Of a DNA stretch of 64,000 nucleotides, positions 1 to 10,054 are shown one piece after another; the stretch's first letter is position 1, and each line of letters starts with the position of its first letter. The position numbers were made by a program, and so were the translations under genes. This DNA is from Gongronella butleri (taxonomy: Eukaryota; Mucoromycota; Mucoromycetes; Mucorales; Cunninghamellaceae). The notes under the pieces were generated by a model. The model worked only from the letters and a program-made list of their open reading frames with translations, searched no databases and was not told the DNA's origin. The stretch covers positions 124,001 to 188,000 of the forward strand of contig JAIWZP010000045.1 of the NCBI GenBank assembly GCA_025201375.1. Reading direction: 5' to 3'.

Positions 1-84
1 CCCATGGCCCAGATGTCCGTTGCAAGCGTCAGCTGTAAAATTACGAAATCACGAAATTAGCCTAACCTTGATGCCTATTTTCCA

Positions 85-131
<47 letters not shown>

Positions 132-1172
132 TGCGAACTTACGGTCTCCTTGTCGTCAGTGTCCACATCGAGTGACTCTGGGGACATGTATGCGGGAGTG
201 CCCACGACGTGATCGTTTTTGACCACCGGTTTTCGATTGAGCAATTTTGAGTAACCAAAATCGATGATTTTCAAGCCTTGCTCCGTGACGACAATGTTGC
301 TTGGCTTCAGATCTCGATGTGCGACTTTGACACGATGGATGGCGTCAACAGCGCGGACGATCTAGAAGGACAGACGCGTCGTGAGCATTTCAATTTTATA
401 ATTTTAATTTTTATTCTTTTTTTACCTGGAACCACAACTGGTCCACCAAGGATGGGCGCAGGGGCGCCTTCAACTGCTGCTTGAGGATGCGGCCCAAGTC
501 CCAGGCACCCATTTCCATCAGCTAAATTGAAAAAAAATTATAAATTACGACATATTTCTTGACTCGGCCCTATATTTTCTGGCATACCAGGCGCATGGTG
601 GGCGTGGCGTTGTCCTCGTCGTAGGTGACTAGATGCGGCACCCATTCGACGCTGCTTTTGTTGCAATGGCTAAGAAAGTGCTTCTCCTGCAGGCACTGCT
701 TGAACGAACTTTTGCTGATTTTGCTGCCATCGACGACCTTTAAGGCATAAATTGCCTTGTCTTGCAGGCAGAACACCTTGTATACAACAGCCGTGGCGCC
801 GCTGCTGATCTTTTCGAGGATTTGGAGCTGGCGCTGACGCATGGTAACGATGTCGGTCTGCTGTTGCTGCGCCGCTTGTTGTTGTTTTTGCTGCTGCTGT
901 TCTTGCTCTTGCTGCTGTTCTTGCTCTTGCTGCTGCTCTTGCTGCTGCTCCTGAACGAGCGCACGCACGCTGCTGGTCGTGATGCTCACCCATTTTGTAG
1001 CAGCCACTTCCTTGACGCGACCACGCTTGACTGTGTCACGTGCCGACTGGCCAGACGACGGACCGCGTTCAGAACGCGTCCGCTTGCGGACAGTACGCGA
1101 CAACGCGCGCGAGCGCACGTGGGCCGACGACGAAGTGTCGGGATTGAAGGTGAATGAATGTTTCGACGACAT
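1..1172 (-). CDS. Mps1/TTK-like protein kinase, 3' end beyond the window
   Basis: Four exons are visible: 588-1172, 426-521, 143-361 and 1-32. All junctions keep frame, and the gene runs off the left edge. The N-terminal ~130 residues are basic and low-complexity with a glutamine-rich stretch (about residues 70-105). The kinase domain follows: ATP lysine in YALKVV, HRDLKPSN catalytic loop, DFGYSK, a GTPAYMSPE activation-segment end, then DIWAMG just before the window edge. The spacing MEMGxxDL...AVDAIH...LKIIDFG resembles the spindle-checkpoint kinase Mps1/TTK (MECGxxDL...AVHTIH...LKLIDFG), so a role in kinetochore signalling is inferred. Oddities: the glycine loop reads SSGATAVV, so two of three glycines are replaced, and the catalytic loop is HRD where Mps1 usually has HSD. 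Another serine/threonine kinase family is possible. Intron 3 contains a poly-A run of over 35 on the coding strand. Confidence 0.72.
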
Positions 1173-1405
1173 AAAATGGTGAGCAAGGTGAATGTCAAAC
1201 CGAAATGAGTAAAAAGTACAGGAAAAGAGAAAGAAACGCCTAAAAAGATAGACTTAATCACAAATAGAGGGAGCGCCGACCAAAAATGTTTGCATGAAAA
1301 AAGCGCCCACACTCAGTTTCACTCTTTTTTTTTTTTTGGCCTGTTTTCTCTTTTTTTTTTTTTTTTTTCTCTTTTGTCCCCTCTCCATCACTCGTTACGC
1401 TTAAT
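1173..1405. promoter_or_regulatory. Divergent promoter region between kinase and F-box genes
   Basis: This 233-bp gap separates two divergently transcribed genes. On the plus strand it holds two long T-rich tracts (about 1325-1339 and 1352-1372) followed by a C/T-rich stretch that runs to within 20 bp of the F-box ATG. Pyrimidine tracts of this type precede most start codons in the window. No clear TATA box is visible. Confidence 0.4.
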
Positions 1406-2191
1406 ATGTCTAGCAGCAACACCCCTTCAACTCTTTCTGCTGCACATGCCGCCAAGACTTCTGCGCCCTCTCAAAACCGTGTCGATATTGCTGGTGCGGC
1501 GCTTGTTGTGCCCCTGACGCAAGACACGTACGCGACTGTGTGGCGCAACGTCTTTGACAACCTTTGCTTGCGCGACCTTTGCTCGGTCGCCTGCACATGT
1601 CGCTCATTTCAGCAAATTGTGACTAGTTTGCCCATCTGGAGCCAGGTTTTGGAGCGCCTAGGCAAACAGCGCATTGATCATATCACTGCCATGCGACAAG
1701 TCATGCGCCTGCAGCATCGCTGCGGCATCTGTGAGGTATGCGGCCGCCTGGGTCAGCGCTATGGCGCAAAAAACATTCTGCGCATTCGATTGACCACGGG
1801 CAACCTCACCGTCGGCATGTGCCTCGAGTGCCGTAAAGAATTCATCGCCACCAACCTGCTGCTGGAGCAAGACGACGACTTTGGCCTGCCGGAATCGCTC
1901 ACACCCGCTCAAGTTGCTCGCGAATTGTTTATCCGCGGTGAGCACCTTGAATTCATGGCTCGATCCTATAATGGATGGGTGCCTCGCGACCTGATATTGT
2001 TCGAGGCACAAAGTGTGTACGGCGGCAATGCAGGTATTATGGCCATGCGAGCCCAAGCGGAGCGCGATCGACAATCGCAGCTACAATGTAAGTCGAAAAC
2101 GAAAAGTCCCGCTTATTTTGCTTACCCCTTTGCTCAAATTGTTCCGTTAGCGCGTGTGCGACGCCCAGAAAACGACGACAGGGCCACGTAG
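1406..2191 (+). CDS. F-box protein with a CxxC...CxxC cysteine cluster
   Basis: Two exons: 1406-2087 and 2151-2191. The 63-bp intron has canonical GTAAGT...TTAG ends and is a multiple of three, so the unspliced frame is also open. After a Ser/Thr-rich start, residues ~45-85 match an F-box (WRNVFDNLCLRDLCSVACTC, then RSFQQIV and the W of PIWSQVLERLG), which binds Skp1 in SCF ubiquitin ligases. Residues ~108-150 contain CGICEVC and MCLEC, two CxxC pairs spaced like a small zinc ribbon and probably part of the substrate-recognition half. No WD40 or leucine-rich repeats are seen. The protein is about 240 residues after splicing. The substrate is unknown; the F-box call is good, the zinc call is inferred from cysteine spacing only. 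Confidence 0.72.
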   Translation: MSSSNTPSTLSAAHAAKTSAPSQNRVDIAGAALVVPLTQDTYATVWRNVFDNLCLRDLCSVACTCRSFQQIVTSLPIWSQVLERLGKQRIDHITAMRQVMRLQHRCGICEVCGRLGQRYGAKNILRIRLTTGNLTVGMCLECRKEFIATNLLLEQDDDFGLPESLTPAQVARELFIRGEHLEFMARSYNGWVPRDLILFEAQSVYGGNAGIMAMRAQAERDRQSQLQCKSKTKSPAYFAYPFAQIVPLARVRRPENDDRAT

Positions 2192-3515
2192 ACAAGCCGC
2201 CGTAGTCGACTTTGACGACGACAATGAATCCCCCTCTCTTTCTTTCTTTCCGCTTTTTCTTTTCTTTTTCTTCGTGCCTAACGACACAACATGCTCTTCA
2301 CATCTTTCTTCATTGAATTTAATATACTCTGTCACTTGCTGGTGCCTCATCCTTCCACAACAGGCCGCTATGAAAAAAAGGAATAATAAAATGAGAAATG
2401 CGCGTAGGCGGAGCAGCCGACGTCGAACAAAAAGAAAGAGAGACGTGATGCCATCGCACTAGAGCGCGAACGAGAGTAAGATGCCGAGTGGCGTGGCATT
2501 TATTGACCTTGGACAGATGGGTGGAGTGTGAGAAACCAAAAAGACAAAACTAAAACGAAAAGCGAAAAAAAAAAAAAAAGTGGCGCACCTTGAGGCGCTC
2601 GTGCATCAAGCATGGTCATCCCCAGACACACACGCGGGACCCCTGTGGCGCAAAGTGAGCCGCCTGGACATGTATTCCATTGACAAACAGCCTGTGAGGG
2701 CGCAAACAGGGAATGTTCAGTGTAACTCACGACTCGAATCGCATCTGCTTTTGCTCTTGACGTGAATGCATGGACTGGAAGATCATCACTGGAAAAAAAA
2801 AAAAAAGAGAAAAAAAGAAAAGAAAAGCTGCGTGAAATAAAAAGCCAATCCAAAGGTTTGGCGCTTTAGCTGCCACAACCCCATGTTCCATATTCAAAAT
2901 ATCAGTAAAAGCCAATCCTTTGCCGTCTCGATTCAATCGAGATGTTGCCCGCGCATGGCCACGTGGAGGCGATTGACAATGCATGCGCTGGTTGAGATTG
3001 CTGCATTGCGTGTCACATTACAAGGCTGCTGGTAGTGCTTGTGCATGAACCCAGAGCAATCCAACGCCTTTACCCTCCCCAAACTGGTCACGAAGGGCCA
3101 GACCGGAGGGATTCATATACGCTGGCACACCGTAGTCGCTACACCCACCGTCCTTTGATCACAGCCATATTGTCCAGCAGGGCCACCGACCATAAAGACA
3201 CAAGGTCAAAGACGGCGGCTCGCCGTTTGAGCATCCCGTGCCGTACGAACGCACCTCGTCAGTGTGCACATCGCCGCGCCGTCACACGTTCAGCCATAGG
3301 AATAGGAATATGGCTGCATCTTTCCCCAACAAACAAAGGACCCCAAGCCAGATAGCAAAATTGCACCACATTTAACACAGGTTGAGTATTAGTGTGGTCA
3401 AACATGCCATGGCAACAAGAGTAACCAAACAGTGACAGACAGTCAACAAATCAACCAATATTGAGAAGAGAAACAAAAAAATAGATAACCGCCCACACTG
3501 GCCAATTTATACTCC

Positions 3516-3547
<32 letters not shown>

Positions 3548-4524
3548 GGCCAAAGTTGTTGTTGCCTTGCCTCCGCACACACTCGTTTAGAGCCACCGCG
3601 CTTCGCTTTTATTCTTTGGTTTGTTCATTGCCCAAAGATGCCGCTTAGAACCTCTTTCGCCATGGGTGAAAAATAAACGCATGTCTTTAATTGCGGCAGG
3701 GAATTGATGTTGACCGAGAACAATGAGCTCAAGCAGCCAGGTACGCAAAAAAACATGGTGGTTCAGGTTTCAAGATGCTCAGTGTGCAATGGACACGGAG
3801 AGCCGTAGCAACATTGTAGGCGCTTGAGCTCAGGCCAAGCCGAGAGTCGGGTATTGACCGCTGAATCTGTCATACCATCATCATTCTCTCCTTGAATCCG
3901 GCTTTTTCGCCTTCTCACTCAATTTTGAGATTATATCATAGCCCCCCGTTTCACGTCTCACTTGTATTACGCCCGTTCCGTATTCACAAAATGAAAAAAA
4001 AATATAAATGAAAGGGGCACCTTGGAAGATGCCAATTGAGCTTTCCAGTGCATCATCTTCATTTTGAAAAACCTGACAGAGTGCAAAGCGCAGTGGTGAT
4101 GGTTGAAAGCCAGCAGCGCGTAATAAAATACCGTCATACAAATCGGCGTCACGGCTTGCGTGACACCTGAAACCAAAGACGGTGAACATGATCGTGTTTT
4201 GGAGAGATTGCGTTAAAATTTCAGCGAATTGGTGTGAAATGTCTCTGAAAACTCGCATTTTGATCGATTTCAGTTTTTTTTTTTTTGTCAGACGTGATGC
4301 AGGTTCACAAACACAGTATGAGCTCCCACAAGCGCAAAAAAATCAGTCAGATTCTCAAGTGCCCACGAGAAAATGCACAAAAGCACAAATTTCATCCGTT
4401 TGAATTTTCGGACACAACTAATGCGTTTGGTTTTACCATGTTCGATTGCAATGGACAGAAACTGACGCATGCTATCATTCAAGCAATGCTTGAAGCATTT
4501 CGCTACACTGCACAAAACCTTACA
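2192..4524. other. Intergenic stretch with no confident gene
   Basis: This 2.3-kb stretch has no ORF that I recognise. It contains a T29 run near 3518-3546 and an A-rich patch near 2790-2820. Base composition at 2,580-3,350 is gene-like (about half G+C) and the minus strand has open segments, listed separately as a possible relic. The part 3,360-4,524 is A/T-rich and shows nothing identifiable. The 3' UTR and terminator of the F-box gene should lie at about 2192-2400 (a GAATAATAAAATG element is near 2381). Confidence 0.5.
2577..3120 (-). other. Possible decayed or unrecognised coding segments
   Basis: On the minus strand, ~2580-2795 is open from a poly-pyrimidine/CCAG acceptor-like site (near 2795) to a CTCAAG/GTGCGC donor-like site (near 2590), with a cysteine-containing peptide including QWNTCPGGSLC. 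A second segment at about 2930-3100 is open in another frame and includes the peptide NAAISTSACIVNRLHVAMRG. The segments cannot be joined into one frame without stops, and I recognise no family. It may be a pseudogene, part of an intron-rich gene I could not assemble, or chance. Confidence 0.2.
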
Positions 4525-4637
4525 CATTCACCTTTTAAACACCAACGAGCGTGTTTTCCAGACTTTGCCGGCCGGCCTGTTGTGCCTCCAGAATTTTTTT
4601 TACAGTCTACTTACCCGCCAATGAAACCTGCGTCACG

Positions 4638-5561
4638 CAAATATGGTGCCCGGGTCGGATGAGCTGAGATGAAGACCTGAAATGCTGAGGAAATTCAGGT
4701 TCAGGTCACAAAGATTCTACCTGAAAATTCGACCGAAACCCGACCTGAAAAAAAACAGAAGACTAAAACCTGACCTGATTTTATCTCAATTCAGGCTCAA
4801 GGGCCTGAAATGTACGACCTGAATGACCTACCGGTAAACCTGAAAGCTCAACTTTTACGATAGAGCGTGCAGGTCGGTTTCAGCTTTCAGGTCAATTTTT
4901 TCAGGTTGTCGGGCATCAGGTCATTTCAGCTCTATTCAGGTACAAATCGTTTCAGGTTGTCGGTTTTCAGATCAATTCAGGTGCGACTCATTTCAGATCG
5001 TCAGCTTTCAGGTCATTTCAGGTGCGATTCATTTCAGGTCGTCGGTTTTCTTCCGGTCAATTCAGGTGTGATCCATTTCAGTTAGTCGGTTTTCAGGTAA
5101 ATAATTCAGGTGCTGAAATCGTGAAATGATCGGAAAACACCGGTAAATAAATTGACGACCTGAAACGACCTGCACCTGAAATGACCTGAAAACAATCGAC
5201 GAACTGAAATGAATCACACCTGAATTGACCTGAAAACCGACAACCTGAAATTAATCGCACCTGAATTGCACTGAAATGATGACCTGAAAACCGAAGAGCG
5301 AAGACTTACTTAATTTAATTGTTTCACAGGCATTTCGGTTGGTTTCAGGCCAAATTCAGGTTGGTTTGGTAATGTTCAGGCAGGTTCATGGACCTGAACT
5401 TTTCAGGTCGTCAAAGCGGCTAGGTATGAGGCTGTTGCCCGGATTGCTTGATCGCGATTCAGCAGGTTTGAATCTCCTGAAACCTGATTTGTTATTTTTT
5501 CGACCTGAACTTTTTGACCTGAAGCAAAATTTCCTCGGGTTGCCACCATCCCTCCTGCCGT
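4638..5561. mobile_element. Foldback-like insertion built of CCTGAA/TTCAGG repeats
   Basis: About 924 bp absent from copy B at the matching site (39,881). It is flanked by CGTCACG at 4631-4637 and 5562-5568, which looks like a target duplication of about 7 bp. The inside is packed with short repeats of ACCTGAAA and its complement. Between ~4866 and 5100 most are in TTCAGGT orientation; between ~5155 and 5300 most are in ACCTGAA orientation, so the two halves can fold on each other around ~5130. Ends show a weak inverted similarity (ATGGTG near 4642 and CACCAT near 5544). No ORF. Known foldback transposons have this architecture; the assignment is by structure only. Confidence 0.5.
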
Positions 5562-5914
5562 CGTCACGGCATAAACTATACAGTAGCCCACCAGTGCTCA
5601 AGGTGAACCCGCCGGATTTTTTTGGGCTCGAAAATTCCAAAACCAACTCCCATTTATGATATACTACAGTATTTTGCATTCATATCTCCATTTGCATGGT
5701 CGACCCCGCTCAAAATTAGCTGCATCGAATTCAGCGCAAAATTTGCAACAAAAAAGCTTAAACCACCAAATAAAGCGCTACGGCCACTTTTGAAAAATTC
5801 AGGGGTCACTCAGGGGTCACACATTTCCATCTCAGAAAATGCCAAATTTGGGAAATTTCGAACTCCGCGTGATCAATGCATCCCAAACAGGTATCTCCGA
5901 CCATTTGCTATTGA

Positions 5915-6379
5915 TGTTGTGCCCGCTGAAGGGCACCGGTGCCACAGGCACGGAAGGGACAGCAGCATTGATTTGTGAAAGCATTGTGGCATGTTTATTA
6001 TAGCAATAAATGTACAGTATGTGATTGTGAAGATAAGGGAAAAAGGAAGCAAGGACATGCGCTGTGCGGATGTCCTTTTACTGTACACTCTAAGGACCAA
6101 GGGAAAATAGGGGGTCGTACTGTATCTACAGATGAGTCAAGATGATGGATCTGAAGGATCCTTCAGTAAAAAGGGGATTTAACGCCATGTTAAGGGTCAA
6201 TTGCATGTTAGGAGGTTGGGTCATCATGCATTGGTGTTGTTGGCCATCCGGAATTAGGAGCTAAGAGCGGTCGCGCGAAGGGGACAGCCTTGAGGAGGGG
6301 GGATGGCACAAGAGCGCGTATGTAAGAAAAAGGTAATCCAGAAAAGCATAGCGTGAATCTTGGCTTTGCGGGCATAACA
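5915..6379. mobile_element. Solo LTR of a retrotransposon with 5-bp target duplication
   Basis: This 465-bp block starts TGTTGTGCCCGC and ends GCGGGCATAACA, a 12-bp terminal inverted repeat with one mismatch and the TG...CA ends typical of LTRs. It is flanked by ATTGA on both sides (5910-5914 and 6380-6384). Copy B of the surrounding repeat lacks it: at ~40,205 the sequence runs straight from CTATTG into GCAGACAAA. AATAAA occurs inside. No gag or pol sequence is next to it, so it is a solo LTR left by recombination between two LTRs. The superfamily (Ty1 or Ty3) cannot be told. Confidence 0.8.
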
Positions 6380-7110
6380 ATTGACAGACAAGCAAAATGG
6401 CAGGCCGCCCTACTTTTTTTAAGAAAAAACCCAAAGAGTGACGCATGAACGGCGATCGACTGAGAAAAGTGCCTACTTTGGGCAAGTTTTTTTTGCAAAA
6501 ATTTTAAGGTTCGACACTTCCAAACTTAAATGCTTAAATTGCATGGAATTTTTTTACTGGATTTTTTTGCAGGTTTTTGTGCGCTGTAGATATGATAGAA
6601 TGGGCTGCAAGCTGGTGGTGAAATGACCGATGCAAAAAGTTAAAACCCAAGCTAGCGCCCTGCAAGTCATCCCATTAGATGCTTTGCTCCCCTGTTTGTT
6701 ATTAAATATAAAATAAAAATCGGGGGTTGAGTAGACAGTTGTCGAGCAAATCGTCATTGAATATTTTGTTGAAAAAGTGTATTTCCTCGGCCAGTTTTGA
6801 TCAGATCACCGTGAAACTTATTTCATTCGGTGGAGATTCTGCAGCAGCATTTGACACGTTAAAAGCATCGTTGGTTATTTTTCCAGCTGTCGAGAAAAGC
6901 AAGTTTAAAAATTAATCCAAAGTTTGATCGACTTTGCAAGCGGGCAAAGTTCACCCATCGGGCAGGCAAACAATCAGGAAATGACACCCGAGTGCGTCTC
7001 TTTCGATCTGTGGTGCCATCATTTCACCACCGCGATCCACAAAATATTTTGAGAGACTCGTGCCGGATTTGTGGAAATGTCAGAATTTTGGATTCATGCA
7101 CAATGACTCG

Positions 7111-9900
7111 GTCGACTCCTGGTTTAAACCGTTTTTCAAAAGATTCGCTTCGGTAAATATTACGTACCGTATACTGTATACCGGTATGTGTAGATTTTGG
7201 GCCACCCAACCATGATGTATGATTTGGGTCATTTAATTCAGCATTTGTAAAAATGTCGAGATTTCGAATTCATCTGCAAAACGATCCAGTCAATTTTGGG
7301 GTTTCATGTTGTGTTGTTGAATAAGGCGCGGCGAAATAGTCAAAGGGCAAAGGTTGGGAGGAGGCAATCGATTCATGATTTGCATTGGTCATCCATGGAT
7401 TTGTGCCAATTCTTGAAAACAGCGCATGCCACGAAAACGGCCCGATTAACATCTGGTTTTTTAATTTTTCTTTCAAAGAGAGACGCTGAAAAAGCTATGA
7501 TAAGTGGCAAAGTTTGGCGATGATCGAATCACGATTTTACCGCGAAATGAATTTTACAAAAACGCGCTACAGCCAAATTTTTAGCAATGCCGTGCTTCCC
7601 GACAAACTACATGATTGACCTTTGGATTTTTATTTTTTTCTGAGAAGAGAGGAGCAACATTCACTACATGTAAAAGTTTCGTGGCGCTGCGATGAGCCCT
7701 TATTGCTTGGCGACGAATTTTTTTCAAATTTAGAAAAAAAAAGGTGGGCCAGGTCAAAATGAATCTGGAGGGTCCTCCGCTTTCAAAGGCGTAGGTCTCT
7801 CAAATCCGTTTGGCAACCTACACATTGGATATCTAAGAGTCATATCATTTGGTGCATTGACCCCTTCTTTCTAAGCAAATCTGCGATAAAAGTCGGGGGG
7901 TCAATCGAGCCGTTCTCGAGTAATGAGCGATCAAAGCCAAATTAAAGAAAAAGAAATTGCGCCATCGGTTTCGGTCGTACGCTGGTGAAACTGGGTTCAC
8001 CCGACAGAGAATCGAATTCTGCATTTATTGTCACAGCAACACGCCATCCTTTGTCTTGTCCATTGCCGAGAAAAACGAAGCTGAAATGTTTGATTGGGCG
8101 TTGCAAGCGTACAAATGTTGCACATCGGCGTTGCCGGGCAGGGATAAAATGACCCCCTTGTGCGTATCTTTCCACTTGTAAGATTTAAGCCTGGTTGAAT
8201 AGCAGCTTGACGCGATAGAGAAAAACTGTGAATTTATGAAGCATTGTCAATTTTCTTGCCAACGGTCAGATCAACCTCCGGTTTTTACTATAGTTCTGAA
8301 AAGAGAGAGACCAAAATGCTCATATGCCAAAATTTCATGGAGCTGCAAGCACCCGATGGTGCACCACATCGATTTTCAAAAATGATGATTTTCCATCGAT
8401 TTTCCAAGGGGTACAGTCATGAATTTTAACCTGGCAAAACTTGGTTTCTCGGATCGCCGCGCCATTCACCCACATGGTAGAATGCATCCATTTGCCAATG
8501 AAAATGCCATAAAACCCCGGGCTCCATCGACTGGTGTAAAATGCAATCTATTTCGTATTTTCGCCACAAGACAAACTCGACAAAGACTTGCCGCAGATCA
8601 TCGAAACGCGGCTCACAAGAAAGAGCACAGGCTGTTACGTATGCGACCATCGATGATCACTTCAAAAAACGAGATCCAGGCAGAATTGACGCGAACAGGT
8701 TGTTTGCGGGATAACTTGGACGTGTGAAAAACGGCGTCAGACTTTGATTTAAACGCGTCCGTTTCAAGTCGAATCCATACACCTCGAACTTCTTTTGCTA
8801 GTGAATGTGTCGATGCAGCTCCAAGGACGTGCTCTTGCGTGCCATAGCGATTGGCGCGTCTATTGTCTCGACATTGTCATATTTTTTTTGAGCCTGCGAA
8901 TGGGCTGCATGTCGCTGGGCATGTTCATTGTGAATAGACTGTATGCCTCTTAGTGCGTTTATTGCGAGATAAAGATATGTGATTATGAATGGCTAGGCAA
9001 AGCAGCCAAAAAAAAAAAAAAGAAACGAGGTGCCACGCGTAAAAGTGCCGCCTATAAAAGGCGATGTTCCTTTTAAAATAATTTAAACAGTTTCATCACA
9101 ATACAGTACACCAGATATTTCGAGATCAGGGACGAATTTGTGAAAATAACGAAATTTCGGGTTCATCTACACAATGATCTAGACCACCAACTCCTGTTTT
9201 TAATTTGTATCGCTCATACTTGCGTGTTTTCAGTGATCTCACACTTTTCAAGGTCAGATGTCACTGCACACCACCTAGCCAGGTCAGACAAAGGCATCCA
9301 GATCTTGTTCTTGCTGATGGCCCAGCCACCACCTGATTGACGTTTGATTTTTTTTATTTTGCTGGATGATATTTCTGAAATGAATTATTGAACTGTAAAG
9401 GTGCTCTCCAAATCGTGGTCCATCGACGACGGCATCTTTGAGAAACCACAATTATGACAGTACTTTCTTTCTTAAACCCTTGATCGCTCCGTGAGTTTTT
9501 GCTGAACGTTTTCGGCGAAGCGATTCTCATTCAGCAGAGAATCGACCTTTTTTTTTTTTTTTTTTTTTTTTTTGTATTTCCTAGCGAGTAAATCGTATTT
9601 AGCACTTTAAGCAGATATTTTTGGTATACAATGGTCATTCTTTGCCATTGCAAATTGCAACGAAATAACGCTAAACCTGTTTATTTCCAGCAGTGCAAGT
9701 TTCATCCAAGGTCAATCGAGCGCACTTCGAGAAATGTCATTGAATGGACGATTTTTTGTTTTCGCGTACATGACGATCAATATGTGTCCAATTGAAGCAG
9801 TGTTGCTTCCATGGAGTTGGTATGCACGCTTTGCACCTTTTATCTTGCAAACAAGGTAGCCCATAAAAAGCTCGTTGCCGACAAAATTACAATTGCAAGT
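7111..9900. repeat. Degenerate further units of the same repeat family
   Basis: No gene is seen. Several motifs recur in weaker form: a unit around TTTGTGAAAATNNCGAAATTTCGGNTTCAT at ~7070, ~7245 and ~9140 (also 40,910); a CTGCGATAAAAGTCGGGGGGTCAATCGAG-like block at ~7880 that matches ~6710 and ~9690; and a CCGAGAAAA block at ~8065 that matches ~6890 and ~40,730. The block 8,440-8,750 matches 20,775-21,090. The whole stretch looks like eroded tandem or nested copies. Long T-runs occur near 9549-9573. Confidence 0.55.
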
Positions 9901-10054
9901 TTAATACGAGCGCTTTAAGCATGAAACTTGCTCGCGCGCGTCGGAGTCTGTTGTCATACAGAAGGCGTGAATGGGGAAAGCGAATTAGGCCCTGTTTCTT
10001 TCACGTTTCGCCTACCTCCCCCTTTTTTTTTATTTACCCGTCGGCTCCCCTCTT

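Larger units (their letters stand above)
4525..7110 (+). repeat. Dispersed repeat family, copy A (interrupted by two insertions)
   Basis: This stretch aligns with 39,765-41,000 (copy B) by eye. Shared landmarks include GACTTTGCCGG...CCTGCGTCACG (4560-4637 vs 39803-39881), TTTTGCATTCAT...GACCCCGCT, GAAAAATTCAGGGGTCACTCAGGGGTCAC, GAGTGACGCATGAACGGCGA (6427 vs 40258), CCGATGCAAAAAGT (6627 vs 40440) and CGAGTGCGTCTCTTTC (6991 vs 40831). Relative to copy B, copy A carries about 0.92 kb extra at 4638-5561 and 465 bp extra at 5915-6379, both listed as mobile elements. No coding capacity is recognisable. The family is noncoding or long decayed. Confidence 0.8.

Noticed and set aside
62..142. Poly-lysine C-terminus in the kinase reading frame
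   Set aside because: The lysines are the translation of a poly-A run inside an intron; the frame resumes at 32 with DIWAMG.
4866..5300. CRISPR-like array in the CCTGAA region
   Set aside because: The repeats are 6-9 bp words in both orientations with no constant spacers, in eukaryotic DNA.
4638..5561. Helitron as an explanation for the CCTGAA insertion
   Set aside because: There is a target duplication and no TC...CTAG ends or terminal hairpin with an A/T target.
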